Counted from the stretch's first letter, positions 31,031 through 39,786 are shown. The stretch: DNA of 53,226 nt from Alphaproteobacteria bacterium (GCA_017308375.1 JAFKEW010000005.1:1-53226); one strand, 5' to 3'. A program made the numbers and translations. The notes: generated from the sequence alone by a model not told the origin.

Positions 31031-31070
31031 GCTTCTGGCACGACCCGGACAAGCAAAGGAGTCGTAACTC

Positions 31071-31274
31071 ATGCCAATGACTGCAAAGAGGAAGAAGCCC
31101 GCCAAGAAGCGCACGGTGCGCAAGGCGGCTGCGAAGACCGCGGCGCGCAAGACGACGAAGCGCAAGGTCACGAAGCGGAAAGCCGCAAAGAAGACCGTGA
31201 AGAAGGCCGCGAAGAAAAAGACGGCGAAAAAAGCAGTAAAGCGCAAAACAAAGCGCCAGGCCAAAAAGGCCTGA
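31071..31274 (+). CDS. Histone H1-like lysine/alanine-rich basic protein
   Basis: 67-residue protein of which about half the residues are Lys or Arg (I count 26 Lys and 8 Arg), with no Asp or Glu. It is built of irregular AAKK, TTKRK and VKKAAKKK units, as in eukaryotic H1 tails and bacterial Hc1/HctB-like or AlgP-like proteins. It almost certainly binds nucleic acid without sequence specificity. A strong ribosome site, AAAGGAG, lies 9 bases before the ATG, which supports it as a real gene despite low complexity. Neighbours give no functional hint. Confidence 0.8.
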   Translation: MPMTAKRKKPAKKRTVRKAAAKTAARKTTKRKVTKRKAAKKTVKKAAKKKTAKKAVKRKTKRQAKKA

Positions 31275-31355
31275 TAAAGAGTCGCCAGACAATGGCAAAG
31301 GCAAAGGCCGCGGCCCCCAAGGTGTAATGCACCTCAACCGGGAAGCCGCGGCCAA

Positions 31356-31369
31356 GCCCCTTAAGGGGC
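31356..31369. repeat. Perfect 14-base palindrome
   Basis: GCCCC-TTAA-GGGGC, an uninterrupted palindrome 80 bases after the H1-like gene. It can form a 5-bp hairpin but no T-run follows, so it is at best a weak RNA 3' end or a protein-binding site. Confidence 0.35.
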
Positions 31370-31396
31370 ACCGAAATCCCCCCTCTCTCCCAGAAA

Positions 31397-31422
31397 ATAA
31401 AAAACCGGCTCCGTGAGACCGG
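31397..31422 (-). terminator. Intrinsic terminator reading on the minus strand
   Basis: On the minus strand, CCGGTCTC-ACG-GAGCCGG forms a seven-pair stem with one bulged base and is followed by TTTTTTATTTT. It points away from the lytic transglycosylase gene (ends at 31989), about 570 bases upstream on that strand, so it may end that transcript or an unseen RNA, or block read-through opposite the Sel1 and H1-like genes. Confidence 0.55.
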
Positions 31423-31682
31423 CAGGCCGCGGCGAAGATGCCGGACTGGCAATGACCAGGGCCCGCGGCGCCATATCTGCGGCCATATCCGCGGTGCCAT
31501 GCCGCTGCACCTGAGAAGAAATCCCGCAATCCGCCGCCCGATCGCGCCCTGTTACCGGCCCGCGCCCTTTGCCGTTTGTTAACGGTGGGTAAAAAACAGG
31601 GTTAATCGTTTTAACGACGTTTTAGCTTCTTGATTGGCAGCATCTGCTCGCACGCGCCACCGTTTTCGCGCGTGGGTTGAAG

Positions 31683-31955
31683 ATGGCGTGCATCGATGTC
31701 GACACGCTTTCGCAATACGAGACGGATGCAAAGTCGGGGCGTGCCGATGCCCTTTACAATCTGGGGCTGGCTTATTCGACGGGGCAGGGCGTCGGCGTCG
31801 ATTTTGTCGCCGCGCACAAATGGTTCAACCTGGCCGCGATGCGCGGCATCGATCAGGCCAAAAGCTGGCGGGCCACAATCTCCCGCGAGATGAGTGCGGG
31901 CCAGATCGCGGAGGCGCAGCGCCAGGCCCGCGAATGGCTTTCCTTCGCGCACTGA
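31683..31955 (+). CDS. Sel1-like (TPR-like) repeat protein
   Basis: 90-residue protein with about one and a half Sel1-like repeats: ADALYNLGLAYSTGQGVGVD followed by FVAAHKWFNLAAMRG, the standard two-helix unit. Such proteins are protein-interaction scaffolds. No signal peptide, so it is probably cytoplasmic. ATG at 31683 is used; a TTG two codons earlier is possible, and no strong ribosome site is visible. It converges on the transglycosylase gene with a 33-base gap. Confidence 0.75.
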   Translation: MACIDVDTLSQYETDAKSGRADALYNLGLAYSTGQGVGVDFVAAHKWFNLAAMRGIDQAKSWRATISREMSAGQIAEAQRQAREWLSFAH

Positions 31956-31988
31956 TCGCCGTCCCGCGAAACAGTCTGACGGCCCGGT

Positions 31989-34184
31989 TCAGTTCGTCTG
32001 TGCCGGCCGCGCAGCCGGCACCGGCGGCGCGATGGTCGCCGGTACGGGCGAGGCTGCCCCAGCGGTTGTTGATGCTGCCGTGCCGTTCAGCGGCGCCACC
32101 GTACCGTCACCCGGCCGCGGTTGCGGCAAGGGCACCTTGGCGGGCGCGCTGAGCGCCGTGCCCTCATAATGCAGAATGTTCACCGGTGGCGTGTTCGGCC
32201 GGTAGAGGTCGTTCAGAAGCCGCAAGGGTGTGGTGCTGCTGCCGAGGCGGCTGCGATAAACCTGTACGTTCTCCAGCACGCGCTGCACGTAGTTCCGCGT
32301 CTCGCCATAAGGAATGCTTTCGATCCAGTCCACCGGATCGACTTTCGGATCGCGCGGATCGCCAAAGGTCGCAATCCAGCGGCGCACATTGGTCGGCCCG
32401 GCATTGTAGGCCGCCGCCGACAGGATGTAGGAACCGCCCCAGTTTTCCAGATTGCGGGAAAGCTCCGTCATCCCGAGGCGGATGTTGTAGCTGGTGTCGT
32501 AGAGCAGGCGTGAGCGGTCAAAGCCGATACCGGCGCGCCCCGCCATGGCCTTCGCCGTCGACGGCATCAATTGCATGATACCCATGGCGCCCGCGCTGCT
32601 GATTGCATTCGGATTGAACTCTGTCTCCTGCCGGATCAGGGCCAGCACCAGTGCGGATTCCGGCGTGGCTCCGGGGCCGGGGTAACCCGGCAACGTCATC
32701 ACCGGATGGGTGTAATCGACCAGCAGAACATCGTCATAGGCCGCGTTCTTCGCCACCCGGACCGCAACCTCCGGAAAGCCGAGCGTGTTCAGCAAATCCG
32801 CCAACGCGGCGACCCGGCCAGGTGTCTGGTCGCTGGCCTCGGCGGCGATGGCGAACTGGCGCAGCAAGCGTTCCTCACCCAGATCGGCAAGCACTTTGAC
32901 CGCGCGAACCAGATCGCTGTCCGCCAGTGCCGTCTTGGCAGGCGCTACCGAGGCGGGAAGGCGCAGAACCGGCGCGGTGTCGAGGCGGGTCAGCGCAAGC
33001 TGGCCATAGAATGTATCCACGTCCCGCGCGGCGATCCGGTATTCCCGCGCGGCCTGCTCCGGTTGCCCCGCGGCCTCTGCCGCGCGCCCGATCCAGAAAT
33101 AGGCGCGCGAACGGCTGATGGGGCGGGAAACCCCGTCCGCCAGCTTGCGGAAATGCGTCAGCGCGGCTTGCGGCCGGTCAAGGAAGTGCAGCGCAATCCA
33201 TCCGGCTAGGAATTCGGCCTCCGCAAACGGCGCGCCGCTGGTCAGCCCGGTGTTGGAAACCAGCGTATAGGCCGTGCGGTATTTGCGCTCGCCGATCGCC
33301 TGACGGGCCGCGATATTCAGTTCGCGCCATACGGTTGCGGGATGTTGGCGATCTTCCAGCCGTTCGATCTGCAGCAGATGGGCGGCGGCCTGATCGGTTT
33401 TGCCGCGTGCGCGTTCCACTTTCGCGATGTCGAACTGAAGGCCGCGGTTGGCGCGAAGCGAGGCCGGCAGCAGCCGCGCCATGCGCAGGCCTGCGGTGGG
33501 ATTGCGCCGCAAGGTCAGCCGCGCCTCGGCAATGCGCTGTGCCCGCTCCGGCGCGCGCGGGATTTGCCGTTTGGCACCGCTTTCGTCGTCCCGCCACAAA
33601 AGATTGCTCAGGCGTTCGGCCTGCAGCGCCGGTGTCAGCAGATCGCCGTAGGTGTGCAGAACCTGAAGTTCCTGATCGGCCTGCAATGTGTTGTTGGCCC
33701 AGGCATCCCGGATCAGGTCCTGCCCCGCACCGGTGCTGCCGCTCGCGATCAGGGCGGCACCCAGCCTGATCTTGCCGATGCCTGTCTCTGGCGTGCGGCC
33801 GGCAAACCATGCGATCACGCTGGCGGGTGCCATATCGGACCCCATTGCCTGCTCGGCACGGGCCAGCATGGTGGTGCGCATCGGCCAGCCGGGATTGTTT
33901 TTCAGGAAGGCGTCGATTTCGACGAAGCTCGCGCCGCTGTTGCGGTCCAGCAGATAACGCCACTGGATGATGCGCCGCGCGATTGCATCCTGCCCGCGCA
34001 CGGCAAGGGCCTGCGCATCCTGCCAATTGGTGCGGTCGGCTTCCTTGAAGGCGCGCTTGAACAACGCGTGGTCCGATGCACTCAGGTAACGGACTTTGCT
34101 TTGCCGGGCCTCATCGGCCGGTGCGTGCCCGCTGAATGTGCTGAGAGCCAGGAAAATTGCGACGAAAATCCGGATTCGTTTCAT
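31989..34184 (-). CDS. slt: Soluble lytic murein transglycosylase
   Basis: 731-residue periplasmic enzyme that cleaves glycan strands of peptidoglycan to 1,6-anhydro ends. A signal peptide occupies roughly residues 1-23 (MKRIRIFVAIFLALSTFSG). A long alpha-superhelical region follows (about 30-480), then the SLT domain with the catalytic glutamate in RQETEFNPNAISSAGAMGIM near 519 and AYNAGPTNVRRW. The C-terminal 60 residues are Pro/Ala-rich and likely disordered. The layout matches Slt70-type enzymes, somewhat longer. A minus-strand terminator lies well downstream at 31397-31422. Confidence 0.92.
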   Translation of the reverse strand: MKRIRIFVAIFLALSTFSGHAPADEARQSKVRYLSASDHALFKRAFKEADRTNWQDAQALAVRGQDAIARRIIQWRYLLDRNSGASFVEIDAFLKNNPGWPMRTTMLARAEQAMGSDMAPASVIAWFAGRTPETGIGKIRLGAALIASGSTGAGQDLIRDAWANNTLQADQELQVLHTYGDLLTPALQAERLSNLLWRDDESGAKRQIPRAPERAQRIAEARLTLRRNPTAGLRMARLLPASLRANRGLQFDIAKVERARGKTDQAAAHLLQIERLEDRQHPATVWRELNIAARQAIGERKYRTAYTLVSNTGLTSGAPFAEAEFLAGWIALHFLDRPQAALTHFRKLADGVSRPISRSRAYFWIGRAAEAAGQPEQAAREYRIAARDVDTFYGQLALTRLDTAPVLRLPASVAPAKTALADSDLVRAVKVLADLGEERLLRQFAIAAEASDQTPGRVAALADLLNTLGFPEVAVRVAKNAAYDDVLLVDYTHPVMTLPGYPGPGATPESALVLALIRQETEFNPNAISSAGAMGIMQLMPSTAKAMAGRAGIGFDRSRLLYDTSYNIRLGMTELSRNLENWGGSYILSAAAYNAGPTNVRRWIATFGDPRDPKVDPVDWIESIPYGETRNYVQRVLENVQVYRSRLGSSTTPLRLLNDLYRPNTPPVNILHYEGTALSAPAKVPLPQPRPGDGTVAPLNGTAASTTAGAASPVPATIAPPVPAARPAQTN

Positions 34185-34269
34185 CTACACAACTGCCGAA
34201 TCATGATGTGACATCCCGGCCGACCATATCGGCAGGGGGGCGGCCATTCCACCGTGGCAAAATGTGGTT

Positions 34270-34458
34270 TTATTCCGCTTTCGCGGTCCGGCGTGGCCGT
34301 GGCACCAGTTCACCGCCGCAATTGGGGCAGCGCCCCGCCATCGCATCGGAACAGGGGGCGCAGAACGTGCATTCGTAACTGCAAATCCGGGCGGCTTCGG
34401 CATCGGGGGGCAATGCGGCTCTACAGCGTTCGCATTCGGGGCGCATTTCCAGGGCCAT
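34270..34458 (-). CDS. DUF1272 zinc-ribbon-like protein
   Basis: 62-residue protein with eight cysteines arranged as two treble-clef or ribbon-like pairs: [13 protein letters not shown] and CPNCGGELV. This is the DUF1272 pattern (MALE.RP.CE.C..., [19 protein letters not shown]). Probably binds one or two zinc ions; function unknown. GAAAGGA lies about 10 bases before the ATG. It stands alone between slt and dapA. Confidence 0.9.
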   Translation of the reverse strand: MALEMRPECERCRAALPPDAEAARICSYECTFCAPCSDAMAGRCPNCGGELVPRPRRTAKAE

Positions 34459-34578
34459 GGTCCGCGATCCTTTCTTTTGCCGGGATTAAGACCTAACACA
34501 GCGGCAACCCCACGAAAGAGCATGCTTCCACAAATTGGCGTGAGGCGGTATTTCAGGGAACGATCCGGGACAACATTC

Positions 34579-35469
34579 ATGACTGACATTGCTCAACGCC
34601 TCCGGGGCTCGATGCCCGCCCTCATCACGCCGATGAAAGACGGCAAGCTGGATGAGGCCGCGTTCCGCCAATTCGTCTCCTGGCAGGTGGCGGAAGGGTC
34701 GCACGGTCTGGTGCCCATGGGCACGACGGGCGAATCCGCAACCTTGAGCCACGAGGAACACCACCGCGTCGTCGCGATCTGTGTGGAGGAGGCGAAGGGC
34801 CGTGTGCCAGTGATCGCAGGCGCGGGTTCCAATTCGACCGCCGAAGCGATTTCGCTGTCCCGGTTTGCAAAGGAAATCGGCGCGGATGCCGTTCTTTCTG
34901 TTGCGCCCTATTACAACAAGCCGACACAGGAAGGCATCTACCGCCACTTCGCCACCATTGCGGAAGCCGTGGATATTCCGGTGCTGCTCTACAACATTCC
35001 CGGCCGCAGCGTGGTGGAGATCGCGGTGGAGACCATCGCGCGCCTGTCGAAGATCGCCAATATCGTCGGCGTGAAGGATGCCACCAACAATCTGGCACGG
35101 CCGAGCCGCGAACGGCTGGCCTGCGGCACGGATTGGCGGTTGATCTCAGGCGAGGATGCGACCGCTCTCGGCTATATGGCCCATGGCGGCCATGGCTGCA
35201 TTTCCGTCACCGCCAATGTGGCACCGAAGCTGTGCGCGGAGTTCCAGAACGCCTGCATCGCGGGCGATTTTGCCAGGGCACGCACCTTGCAGGACCGGTT
35301 GATGCCGCTGCACGATGCGATGTTCTGTGAATCGAGCCCGGCGCCGGCGAAATATGCGGCCTCGCTGCTCGGCAAATGCAGTGACGAGGTGCGGCTTCCG
35401 ATTGTGGCTGCAACACCGCCCGCGCGCGCGCGCATTCGCGCCGCGATGGAAGGCGTCGGCCTTCTCTGA
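34579..35469 (+). CDS. dapA: 4-hydroxy-tetrahydrodipicolinate synthase
   Basis: 296-residue TIM-barrel enzyme condensing pyruvate with aspartate semialdehyde, the first step toward diaminopimelate and lysine. It has [37 protein letters not shown] with the relay tyrosine, and the Schiff-base lysine in VGVKDATNN near residue 166. Family length. The start at 34579 fits homologues; the ribosome site is weak. smpB follows two bases after its stop, a common alphaproteobacterial pairing. Confidence 0.96.
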   Translation: MTDIAQRLRGSMPALITPMKDGKLDEAAFRQFVSWQVAEGSHGLVPMGTTGESATLSHEEHHRVVAICVEEAKGRVPVIAGAGSNSTAEAISLSRFAKEIGADAVLSVAPYYNKPTQEGIYRHFATIAEAVDIPVLLYNIPGRSVVEIAVETIARLSKIANIVGVKDATNNLARPSRERLACGTDWRLISGEDATALGYMAHGGHGCISVTANVAPKLCAEFQNACIAGDFARARTLQDRLMPLHDAMFCESSPAPAKYAASLLGKCSDEVRLPIVAATPPARARIRAAMEGVGLL

Positions 35470-35471
35470 CC

Positions 35472-35945
35472 ATGGCAAAAAAGAAAGACCCTGACCGCCG
35501 CGTGGTTGCCGACAACCGCAAGGCGCGCTTTTCCTACGCCATCGACGATACGGTGGAAGCCGGCATCATGCTGATGGGGTCGGAGGTGAAGGCGCTGCGC
35601 TCCGGCAAGGCGACGATCGCGGAATCCTACGCCCACGCCAAGGATGGCGAGATCTGGCTCGTCAACGCCTATATCCCCGAATACACCATGGCCAATCGCT
35701 TCAATCATGAACCGAAGCGGCCGCGGAAATTGCTGGTCCACCGCGCAGAAGTGCGCCGCCTCTCCGCCGCCATCCAGCGTGAGGGGATGACGCTGGTGCC
35801 CCTGAAGGTCTATTTCAATCCGAAGGGCATTGCGAAGGTGGAACTCGGCATTGCCAAGGGCAAGAAGCTGCACGACAAGCGCGAAACCGAGAAGAAGCGC
35901 GACTGGCAGCGCGACAAGGCCCGCCTGATGCGGGCAAAGGGTTAG
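35472..35945 (+). CDS. smpB: SsrA-binding protein
   Basis: 157-residue protein that carries tmRNA into stalled ribosomes. It shows [39 protein letters not shown] and a basic C-terminal tail [20 protein letters not shown] that becomes helical in the mRNA channel. It lies between dapA and a molybdopterin oxidoreductase gene that starts 3 bases after it. The tmRNA gene itself is not recognisable in this window. Confidence 0.97.
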   Translation: MAKKKDPDRRVVADNRKARFSYAIDDTVEAGIMLMGSEVKALRSGKATIAESYAHAKDGEIWLVNAYIPEYTMANRFNHEPKRPRKLLVHRAEVRRLSAAIQREGMTLVPLKVYFNPKGIAKVELGIAKGKKLHDKRETEKKRDWQRDKARLMRAKG

Positions 35946-35948
35946 GCG

Positions 35949-36620
35949 ATGAGCGAGGATGAAAATCCCGGCCTGATCGGCCAGATCAAGGAAAAGCTGA
36001 TCCGCTCCAAGGAGAAATGGGCGGAGGAGGGCAGGCTGCTGACCGGGCGCCCGGATGCAGGCCGCGTCAATCGTCTGCCGCCGGGACAGAAGCTGGTCAC
36101 CAACTGGCCGGTGCTGGACCTCGGCGTGCAGCCCGATGTAAAGCCGGAAAAATGGCGCCTGCAGATCATGGGGCTGGTCGAAAACCCGGTGGCCCTGACA
36201 CTCGACCAGTTTCGCGCCCTGCCACAGCAGGAATTCGTCAGTGACATTCATTGCGTGACGGCGTGGAGCCGTTACGACAATCACTGGCAGGGCGTTTCAA
36301 GCCGCACATTGCTCGATCTGGTGAGACCGAAGGCGGAGGCAAAGCACATCGTCTTCCACGCCTATGACGGTTACACCACCAATGTGCGCCTTTCGGCATT
36401 TGCGGATGCGAACGTGCTGCTGGCCCATAGCTGGGAAGGAAAACCCCTGCCGCGCGAACATGGCGGGCCGGTGCGGGTGGTGATCCCCGACTGGTATTTC
36501 TGGAAAAGCGCCAAATGGGTCACGCGCATCGTGTTCCACGCGGATGACCATCCCGGCTTCTGGGAGGTGCGCGGTTATCACAACGAAGCCGATCCGTGGA
36601 AAGAAGAACGCTATAGCTGA
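35949..36620 (+). CDS. Sulfite oxidase-like molybdopterin-dependent oxidoreductase
   Basis: 223-residue single-domain member of the sulfite-oxidase superfamily. The molybdenum-ligand cysteine sits in SDIHCVTAWSRYDN near residue 102. LPREHGGPVRVVIPDWYFWK and the final WEVRGYHNEADPW match small cytosolic or periplasmic YedY-like homologues. There is no twin-arginine or Sec signal, so it is probably cytoplasmic; the substrate is unknown. Its TGA stop lies inside the first copy of an 18-base tandem repeat. Confidence 0.88.
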   Translation: MSEDENPGLIGQIKEKLIRSKEKWAEEGRLLTGRPDAGRVNRLPPGQKLVTNWPVLDLGVQPDVKPEKWRLQIMGLVENPVALTLDQFRALPQQEFVSDIHCVTAWSRYDNHWQGVSSRTLLDLVRPKAEAKHIVFHAYDGYTTNVRLSAFADANVLLAHSWEGKPLPREHGGPVRVVIPDWYFWKSAKWVTRIVFHADDHPGFWEVRGYHNEADPWKEERYS

Positions 36621-36664
36621 TTACAACGGCAGAGCTGATTACAACGGCAGAGCTGATTACAACG
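36615..36664. repeat. 18-base tandem repeat at convergent gene ends
   Basis: The unit AGCTGATTACAACGGCAG occurs at 36615-36632 and 36633-36650 exactly and at 36651-36664 for its first 14 bases. The first copy holds the TGA stop of the plus-strand oxidoreductase; the third holds the TAA stop (TTA, 36657-36659) of the minus-strand glycosylase. The copies seem to have arisen by duplication of the junction. Confidence 0.9.
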
Positions 36665-37367
36665 CCGGCATGGCCGCGAGCTTGGCCCGTTTCACCGCGG
36701 CATCGAACATCTCTTCCGTCAGGACGCCGGTATTGGTGTTGTAGCGCGAGCAGTGATAGCTCGCGACCAGAGTGAGTGCCGGTGTGCGGAAGGTCGCGCC
36801 ATGGCCGAACTTGTAGGCGCTTTTCTTCACCCCCAGCGCGCTCAGTACACTGTTATGCGCAATCTGTCCCAGCGAGAGGATGGTGCGCAGATTGGGCATG
36901 GCCGCGATGGTGGCGGACAGAAAGCGGCGGCAGGTGTTGATCTCGTCGGGCCGTGGCTTGTTCTCCGGCGGTACACAACGCACTGCATTGGTGATGGCGC
37001 AATCGACAAGCGCCAGCCCATCATCGATGCGCGCGTCGAACCGGCCTTTGGCAAGCCCGTGCTTCAGAAGCGTGTGGTAAAGCAGAACACCAGCATAATC
37101 GCCCGTGAAGGGGCGCCCGGTGCGGTTGGCGCCGTGCAATCCCGGTGCAAGCCCCACGATCAGAAGCCGCGCCTCCATCGTGCCGAATGTCGGCACGGGA
37201 TTGTTGAAATAGGCCGGAAACTTCTCGCGATTGCCGTGGCGGAAACCGGCCAGCCGCGGGCACAACCCGCAATCGGCCGGCGGGCAGCGCGCAGTGTCAG
37301 AAATGTCCGGTCCGGTTCGCACGAGGGCAGTGTATGGCCTGTTTTGCGCGCCCTGCAAAGCGCGCAA
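36657..37367 (-). CDS. Uracil-DNA glycosylase, family 5 (UdgB-like)
   Basis: 236-residue iron-sulfur glycosylase that removes uracil and other deaminated bases. It has the 4Fe-4S cysteines beginning with CPPADCGLC, the catalytic-loop GLAPGLHGANRTGRPFTGDY, ITNAVRCVPPENKPRPDEIN with the next cluster cysteine, and SYHCSRYNTNTGVLT. The GLAPG motif with alanine rather than a polar catalytic residue is the family 5 hallmark. No ATG is available: TTG at 37367, preceded by GGAT, or GTG at 37322 are the start candidates. It follows the NYN gene by 26 bases. Confidence 0.88.
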   Translation of the reverse strand: MRALQGAQNRPYTALVRTGPDISDTARCPPADCGLCPRLAGFRHGNREKFPAYFNNPVPTFGTMEARLLIVGLAPGLHGANRTGRPFTGDYAGVLLYHTLLKHGLAKGRFDARIDDGLALVDCAITNAVRCVPPENKPRPDEINTCRRFLSATIAAMPNLRTILSLGQIAHNSVLSALGVKKSAYKFGHGATFRTPALTLVASYHCSRYNTNTGVLTEEMFDAAVKRAKLAAMPAL

Positions 37368-37393
37368 CCAGATATCCGTGTGCGTGCGCCCGC

Positions 37394-37969
37394 TCAGGCG
37401 GTTTGCGCGTATTGCGGTTCGGACTGAACGCTGCGTGGGCCGCCTTCGCGCATGATCATCGGCTTCAACTCATCCAGCTCGATGAAATTGTCCGCCTGAC
37501 GGCGCAATTCGTCGGCGATCATCGGTGGTTGTGAGCGGATGGTGGAAACCACGCTGACCCGGCGGCCTTTGCGCTGGGCAGCTTCCACCAGGCGGCGGAA
37601 GTCACCGTCGCCGGAGAAGATCACGATGTGGTCCACGATTTCGCTCATTTCCATCACGTCGATGGCAAGTTCGATATCCATGTTGCCCTTGACGCGCCTG
37701 CGGCCCTGACTGTCGACAAATTCTTTCAACGGTTTGGTCACGACGGAAAAGCCATTGTAGTCGAGCCAGTCCACCAATGGCCGCAAGGGTGAGAATTCCT
37801 GATCTTCCGCGACCGCTGTATAGTAAAAGGCGCGAACCAGAACGCCCTTGCGTGCAAACAATTCCAGCAGACGCTTGTAATCGATATCGAAGGAAAGACC
37901 TTTTGCTGCGCCGTAAAGGTTGGCGCCGTCAATAAAAAGTGCGATTTTCTCTTGAGGATAGAACAACAT
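37394..37969 (-). CDS. NYN domain protein (LabA/DUF88 family)
   Basis: 191-residue PIN-like NYN-domain protein, a predicted metal-dependent RNase. The acidic active site is visible: ALFIDGANLYGAAKG near 10-24, KGNMDIELAIDVMEM near 94-108, and IVIFSGDGDFRRLVEAAQRK near 115-134, the latter being the LabA signature. Such proteins act in RNA turnover or regulation; the target is unknown. GGAGG lies 6 bases before the ATG. Together with the glycosylase it forms a two-gene unit divergent from folK. Confidence 0.92.
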   Translation of the reverse strand: MLFYPQEKIALFIDGANLYGAAKGLSFDIDYKRLLELFARKGVLVRAFYYTAVAEDQEFSPLRPLVDWLDYNGFSVVTKPLKEFVDSQGRRRVKGNMDIELAIDVMEMSEIVDHIVIFSGDGDFRRLVEAAQRKGRRVSVVSTIRSQPPMIADELRRQADNFIELDELKPMIMREGGPRSVQSEPQYAQTA

Positions 37970-38080
37970 TAAAAACCTCCATCTACGCCACGCGTTTCAA
38001 TGTCCCCACAATGAATTCGTTCTATGTCATTCCCGGCGCCGTGAAAATGCCTCTCGCAATCGCATCGTCGTGAACACGCC

Positions 38081-38566
38081 ATGATCATCATTGCACTGGG
38101 TGCAAATCTGCCATCGCATGCCGGTACACCGGCAGAAACGTTGCGTGCCGCTTTGGCGGCACTTTCCATACACAATGTCCGGCCGGCGGCGGTTTCGCGC
38201 TTTTATAAGACGCAAGCCTGGCCAAACCCGTCCGATCCGCCTTTCGTCAATGCGGTTGCGCGGGTGGAAACGGCACGCGATCCGGCATCGTTGCTGCAAT
38301 GTCTGCATGCAATTGAGGCATCTTTCGGTCGAAAACGGGAAGAACGCAATGCGCCCCGCACGCTCGACCTCGATCTGATCGATTTTGATGGCCGCATCCG
38401 TGACGACGCGCCGATATTGCCGCATCCGCGTGTGGCGGAACGGGGTTTCGTTCTGGTTCCGCTGGCGGACATTGCGCCGGACTGGCGGCATCCAGTCAGC
38501 GGACTCAGCATTCGCGATTTGATTGACCGCCTGCCGGCAGGCAGCCGGAACATTGCACCACTGTAA
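38081..38566 (+). CDS. folK: 2-amino-4-hydroxy-6-hydroxymethyldihydropteridine diphosphokinase
   Basis: 161-residue folate enzyme that transfers pyrophosphate from ATP to hydroxymethyl-dihydropterin. It has IIIALGANLPSHAG at the start, FYKTQAW and PPFVNAVARVET, the metal-binding PRTLDLDLIDFDGR with its two essential aspartates, and LPHPRVAERGFVLVPLADIA. Family length. folP and folB are not adjacent, unlike in many genomes. Confidence 0.95.
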   Translation: MIIIALGANLPSHAGTPAETLRAALAALSIHNVRPAAVSRFYKTQAWPNPSDPPFVNAVARVETARDPASLLQCLHAIEASFGRKREERNAPRTLDLDLIDFDGRIRDDAPILPHPRVAERGFVLVPLADIAPDWRHPVSGLSIRDLIDRLPAGSRNIAPL

Positions 38567-38689
38567 TGCGCAGGCTGTGCGATGCACGATGTGTTGTTCG
38601 CATTGGGCTGCGTTTACAAATGACGAGGCTGACGCATTGCCCTAAATTCGTGTGATGCAGCCCACTGACCGGAATAGACGGCATTCGGT

Positions 38690-39256
38690 ATGACCGGCGT
38701 TCCTGCAATCTCATGGCATATGGCGAGTTCGATACTCGTTCCGCTCGCCGTGCTCGGGTTGATGATCCGGCGCAATTTGCGTGACAGGCGGGTCAGAACC
38801 GCGCGTTTGTGGATCTATCCGGTAATCCTCGGCGGTCTGACGGCGGTGACTGTTGCGCGCGGGCCCATGCCGGGCATCGGGGCGATCGCGGGCTTTGTTG
38901 CCGGCGCGGCCGCCGGTGCCGGATTTGGCTATCTGCGGGCGCGCCACCAGCAATTGTCGCGCGATCCGCAAACGGGCCAGATCGTGTCCCGGGCGACGCC
39001 ACTGGGCCTGATCCTGATCGCAGGATTTTTCGTTCTGCGCTACGGCCTCGAATTCTTCACCCACACCCGCGATCTGCCCCACGCGCTGGGGCTGCAGCGT
39101 GCCACCGATGCCGGGCTGATCTTCTCCACCGCCATGATTTTCGCCAGGCAGTGGGAAATCTGGCGCCGGACCCGCGTGCTGATGGGCGAGGGCGCTCTGG
39201 CGGCCACGCCGCAGACCGTGGACCGGGCCCTGGATCAGGTGGCGGATAAGGAATAG
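38690..39256 (+). CDS. DUF1453 (CcdC-like) membrane protein
   Basis: 188-residue inner-membrane protein with about four to five hydrophobic helices ([70 protein letters not shown]). The segment [15 protein letters not shown] and the [16 protein letters not shown] loop match the CcdC/DUF1453 family. Function unknown; homologues sit near cytochrome-c biogenesis genes elsewhere, but not here. ATG at 38690, or 38720 ten codons later; neither has a strong ribosome site. Confidence 0.8.
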   Translation: MTGVPAISWHMASSILVPLAVLGLMIRRNLRDRRVRTARLWIYPVILGGLTAVTVARGPMPGIGAIAGFVAGAAAGAGFGYLRARHQQLSRDPQTGQIVSRATPLGLILIAGFFVLRYGLEFFTHTRDLPHALGLQRATDAGLIFSTAMIFARQWEIWRRTRVLMGEGALAATPQTVDRALDQVADKE

Positions 39257-39381
39257 ACCGGTTGCCCCGGCAGGGGTTGCGGGCGGCGGCCCAGTCCTTT
39301 ATTTTGCGCCGCTTCCAAAATTTCCGGCCAGGTCTCCCGGCCGAGATTCCCGGGAAATCCCTGGCTTTTGAAGGAGCCTCC

Positions 39382-39768
39382 ATGGCACGCGTTACGGTTG
39401 AAGATTGTGTGGACAAGGTGCCGAACCGGTTTGATCTGGTTCTCCTGTCCGGTTACCGCGCCCGCCAGCTTTCCGGCGGCGCCGAGACGCTGGTCGATCG
39501 CGACCGGGATAAAAACCCGGTGGTGGCCCTGCGCGAAATCGCGGCCCGCGAACTGAAGCCCGACGATATCAAGGAAGACTATATCAAGTCGCTCCAGAAA
39601 CATGCCGAAGTGGACGAGCCGGAAGAAGTGCTGCCCGAAACCGATGACGAGCGGGAGAACCCTGCTTACCGTCAGGTGACGGAGGAGGAGCTTTTGCGCG
39701 CCCTCACGTCGGAGGCACAGCGCCGTGCCGAGCCGCAGCCTGAGCCTGAGGTGTATGACGAGGAATAG
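39382..39768 (+). CDS. rpoZ: RNA polymerase omega subunit
   Basis: 128-residue subunit that stabilises beta' folding and supports the ppGpp site. [20 protein letters not shown] and [20 protein letters not shown] are invariant features; an acidic C-terminal extension rich in Glu is typical of alphaproteobacteria. AAGGAG at 39371-39376 fixes the start at 39382. A strong terminator follows at 39801, so rpoZ is probably not co-transcribed strongly with rsh, although they are neighbours. Confidence 0.97.
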   Translation: MARVTVEDCVDKVPNRFDLVLLSGYRARQLSGGAETLVDRDRDKNPVVALREIAARELKPDDIKEDYIKSLQKHAEVDEPEEVLPETDDERENPAYRQVTEEELLRALTSEAQRRAEPQPEPEVYDEE

Positions 39769-39786
39769 GCGCTTCCACACGGCGGA

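Larger units (their letters stand above)
30838..31070. other. Intergenic region with repeated TTGCAA and long-arm inverted repeat
   Basis: Between gatB and the H1-like gene. TTGCAA palindromes occur at 30847-30852, 30983-30988 and 30995-31000; the last two are 12 bases apart centre to centre. They lie inside an inverted repeat, ACCCCCCA at 30972-30979 and TGGGGGGT at 31023-31030. The middle (30901-30945) is AT-rich. Listed separately are the promoter candidate and the inverted repeat. Confidence 0.5.
31275..31682. other. 408-base gap with several hairpins
   Basis: No gene seen. It holds a perfect palindrome GCCCCTTAAGGGGC (31356-31369), the minus-strand terminator at 31397-31422, near-repeats of GCCATATCYGCGG around 31470-31500, and an AT-richer stretch 31570-31640 with TTAACGG, GGGTTAATCG and TTTTAACGACG that may hold the promoter of the Sel1 gene. 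An ATG at 31291 opens only 11 codons. Confidence 0.4.

Noticed and set aside
31291..31326. Eleven-codon frame starting MAKAKAAAPKV after the H1-like gene
   Set aside because: Too short and without a ribosome site; it lies in the same frame as a longer chance reading across the H1-like gene.
34185..36000. tmRNA gene near smpB
   Set aside because: I looked in the short gaps around smpB for a tRNA-like end or a permuted tmRNA and found no acceptor-stem or T-loop pattern.
39262..39381. Longer N-terminal extension of rpoZ
   Set aside because: The in-frame extension is unlike any omega subunit, and AAGGAG at 39371 fixes the ATG at 39382.
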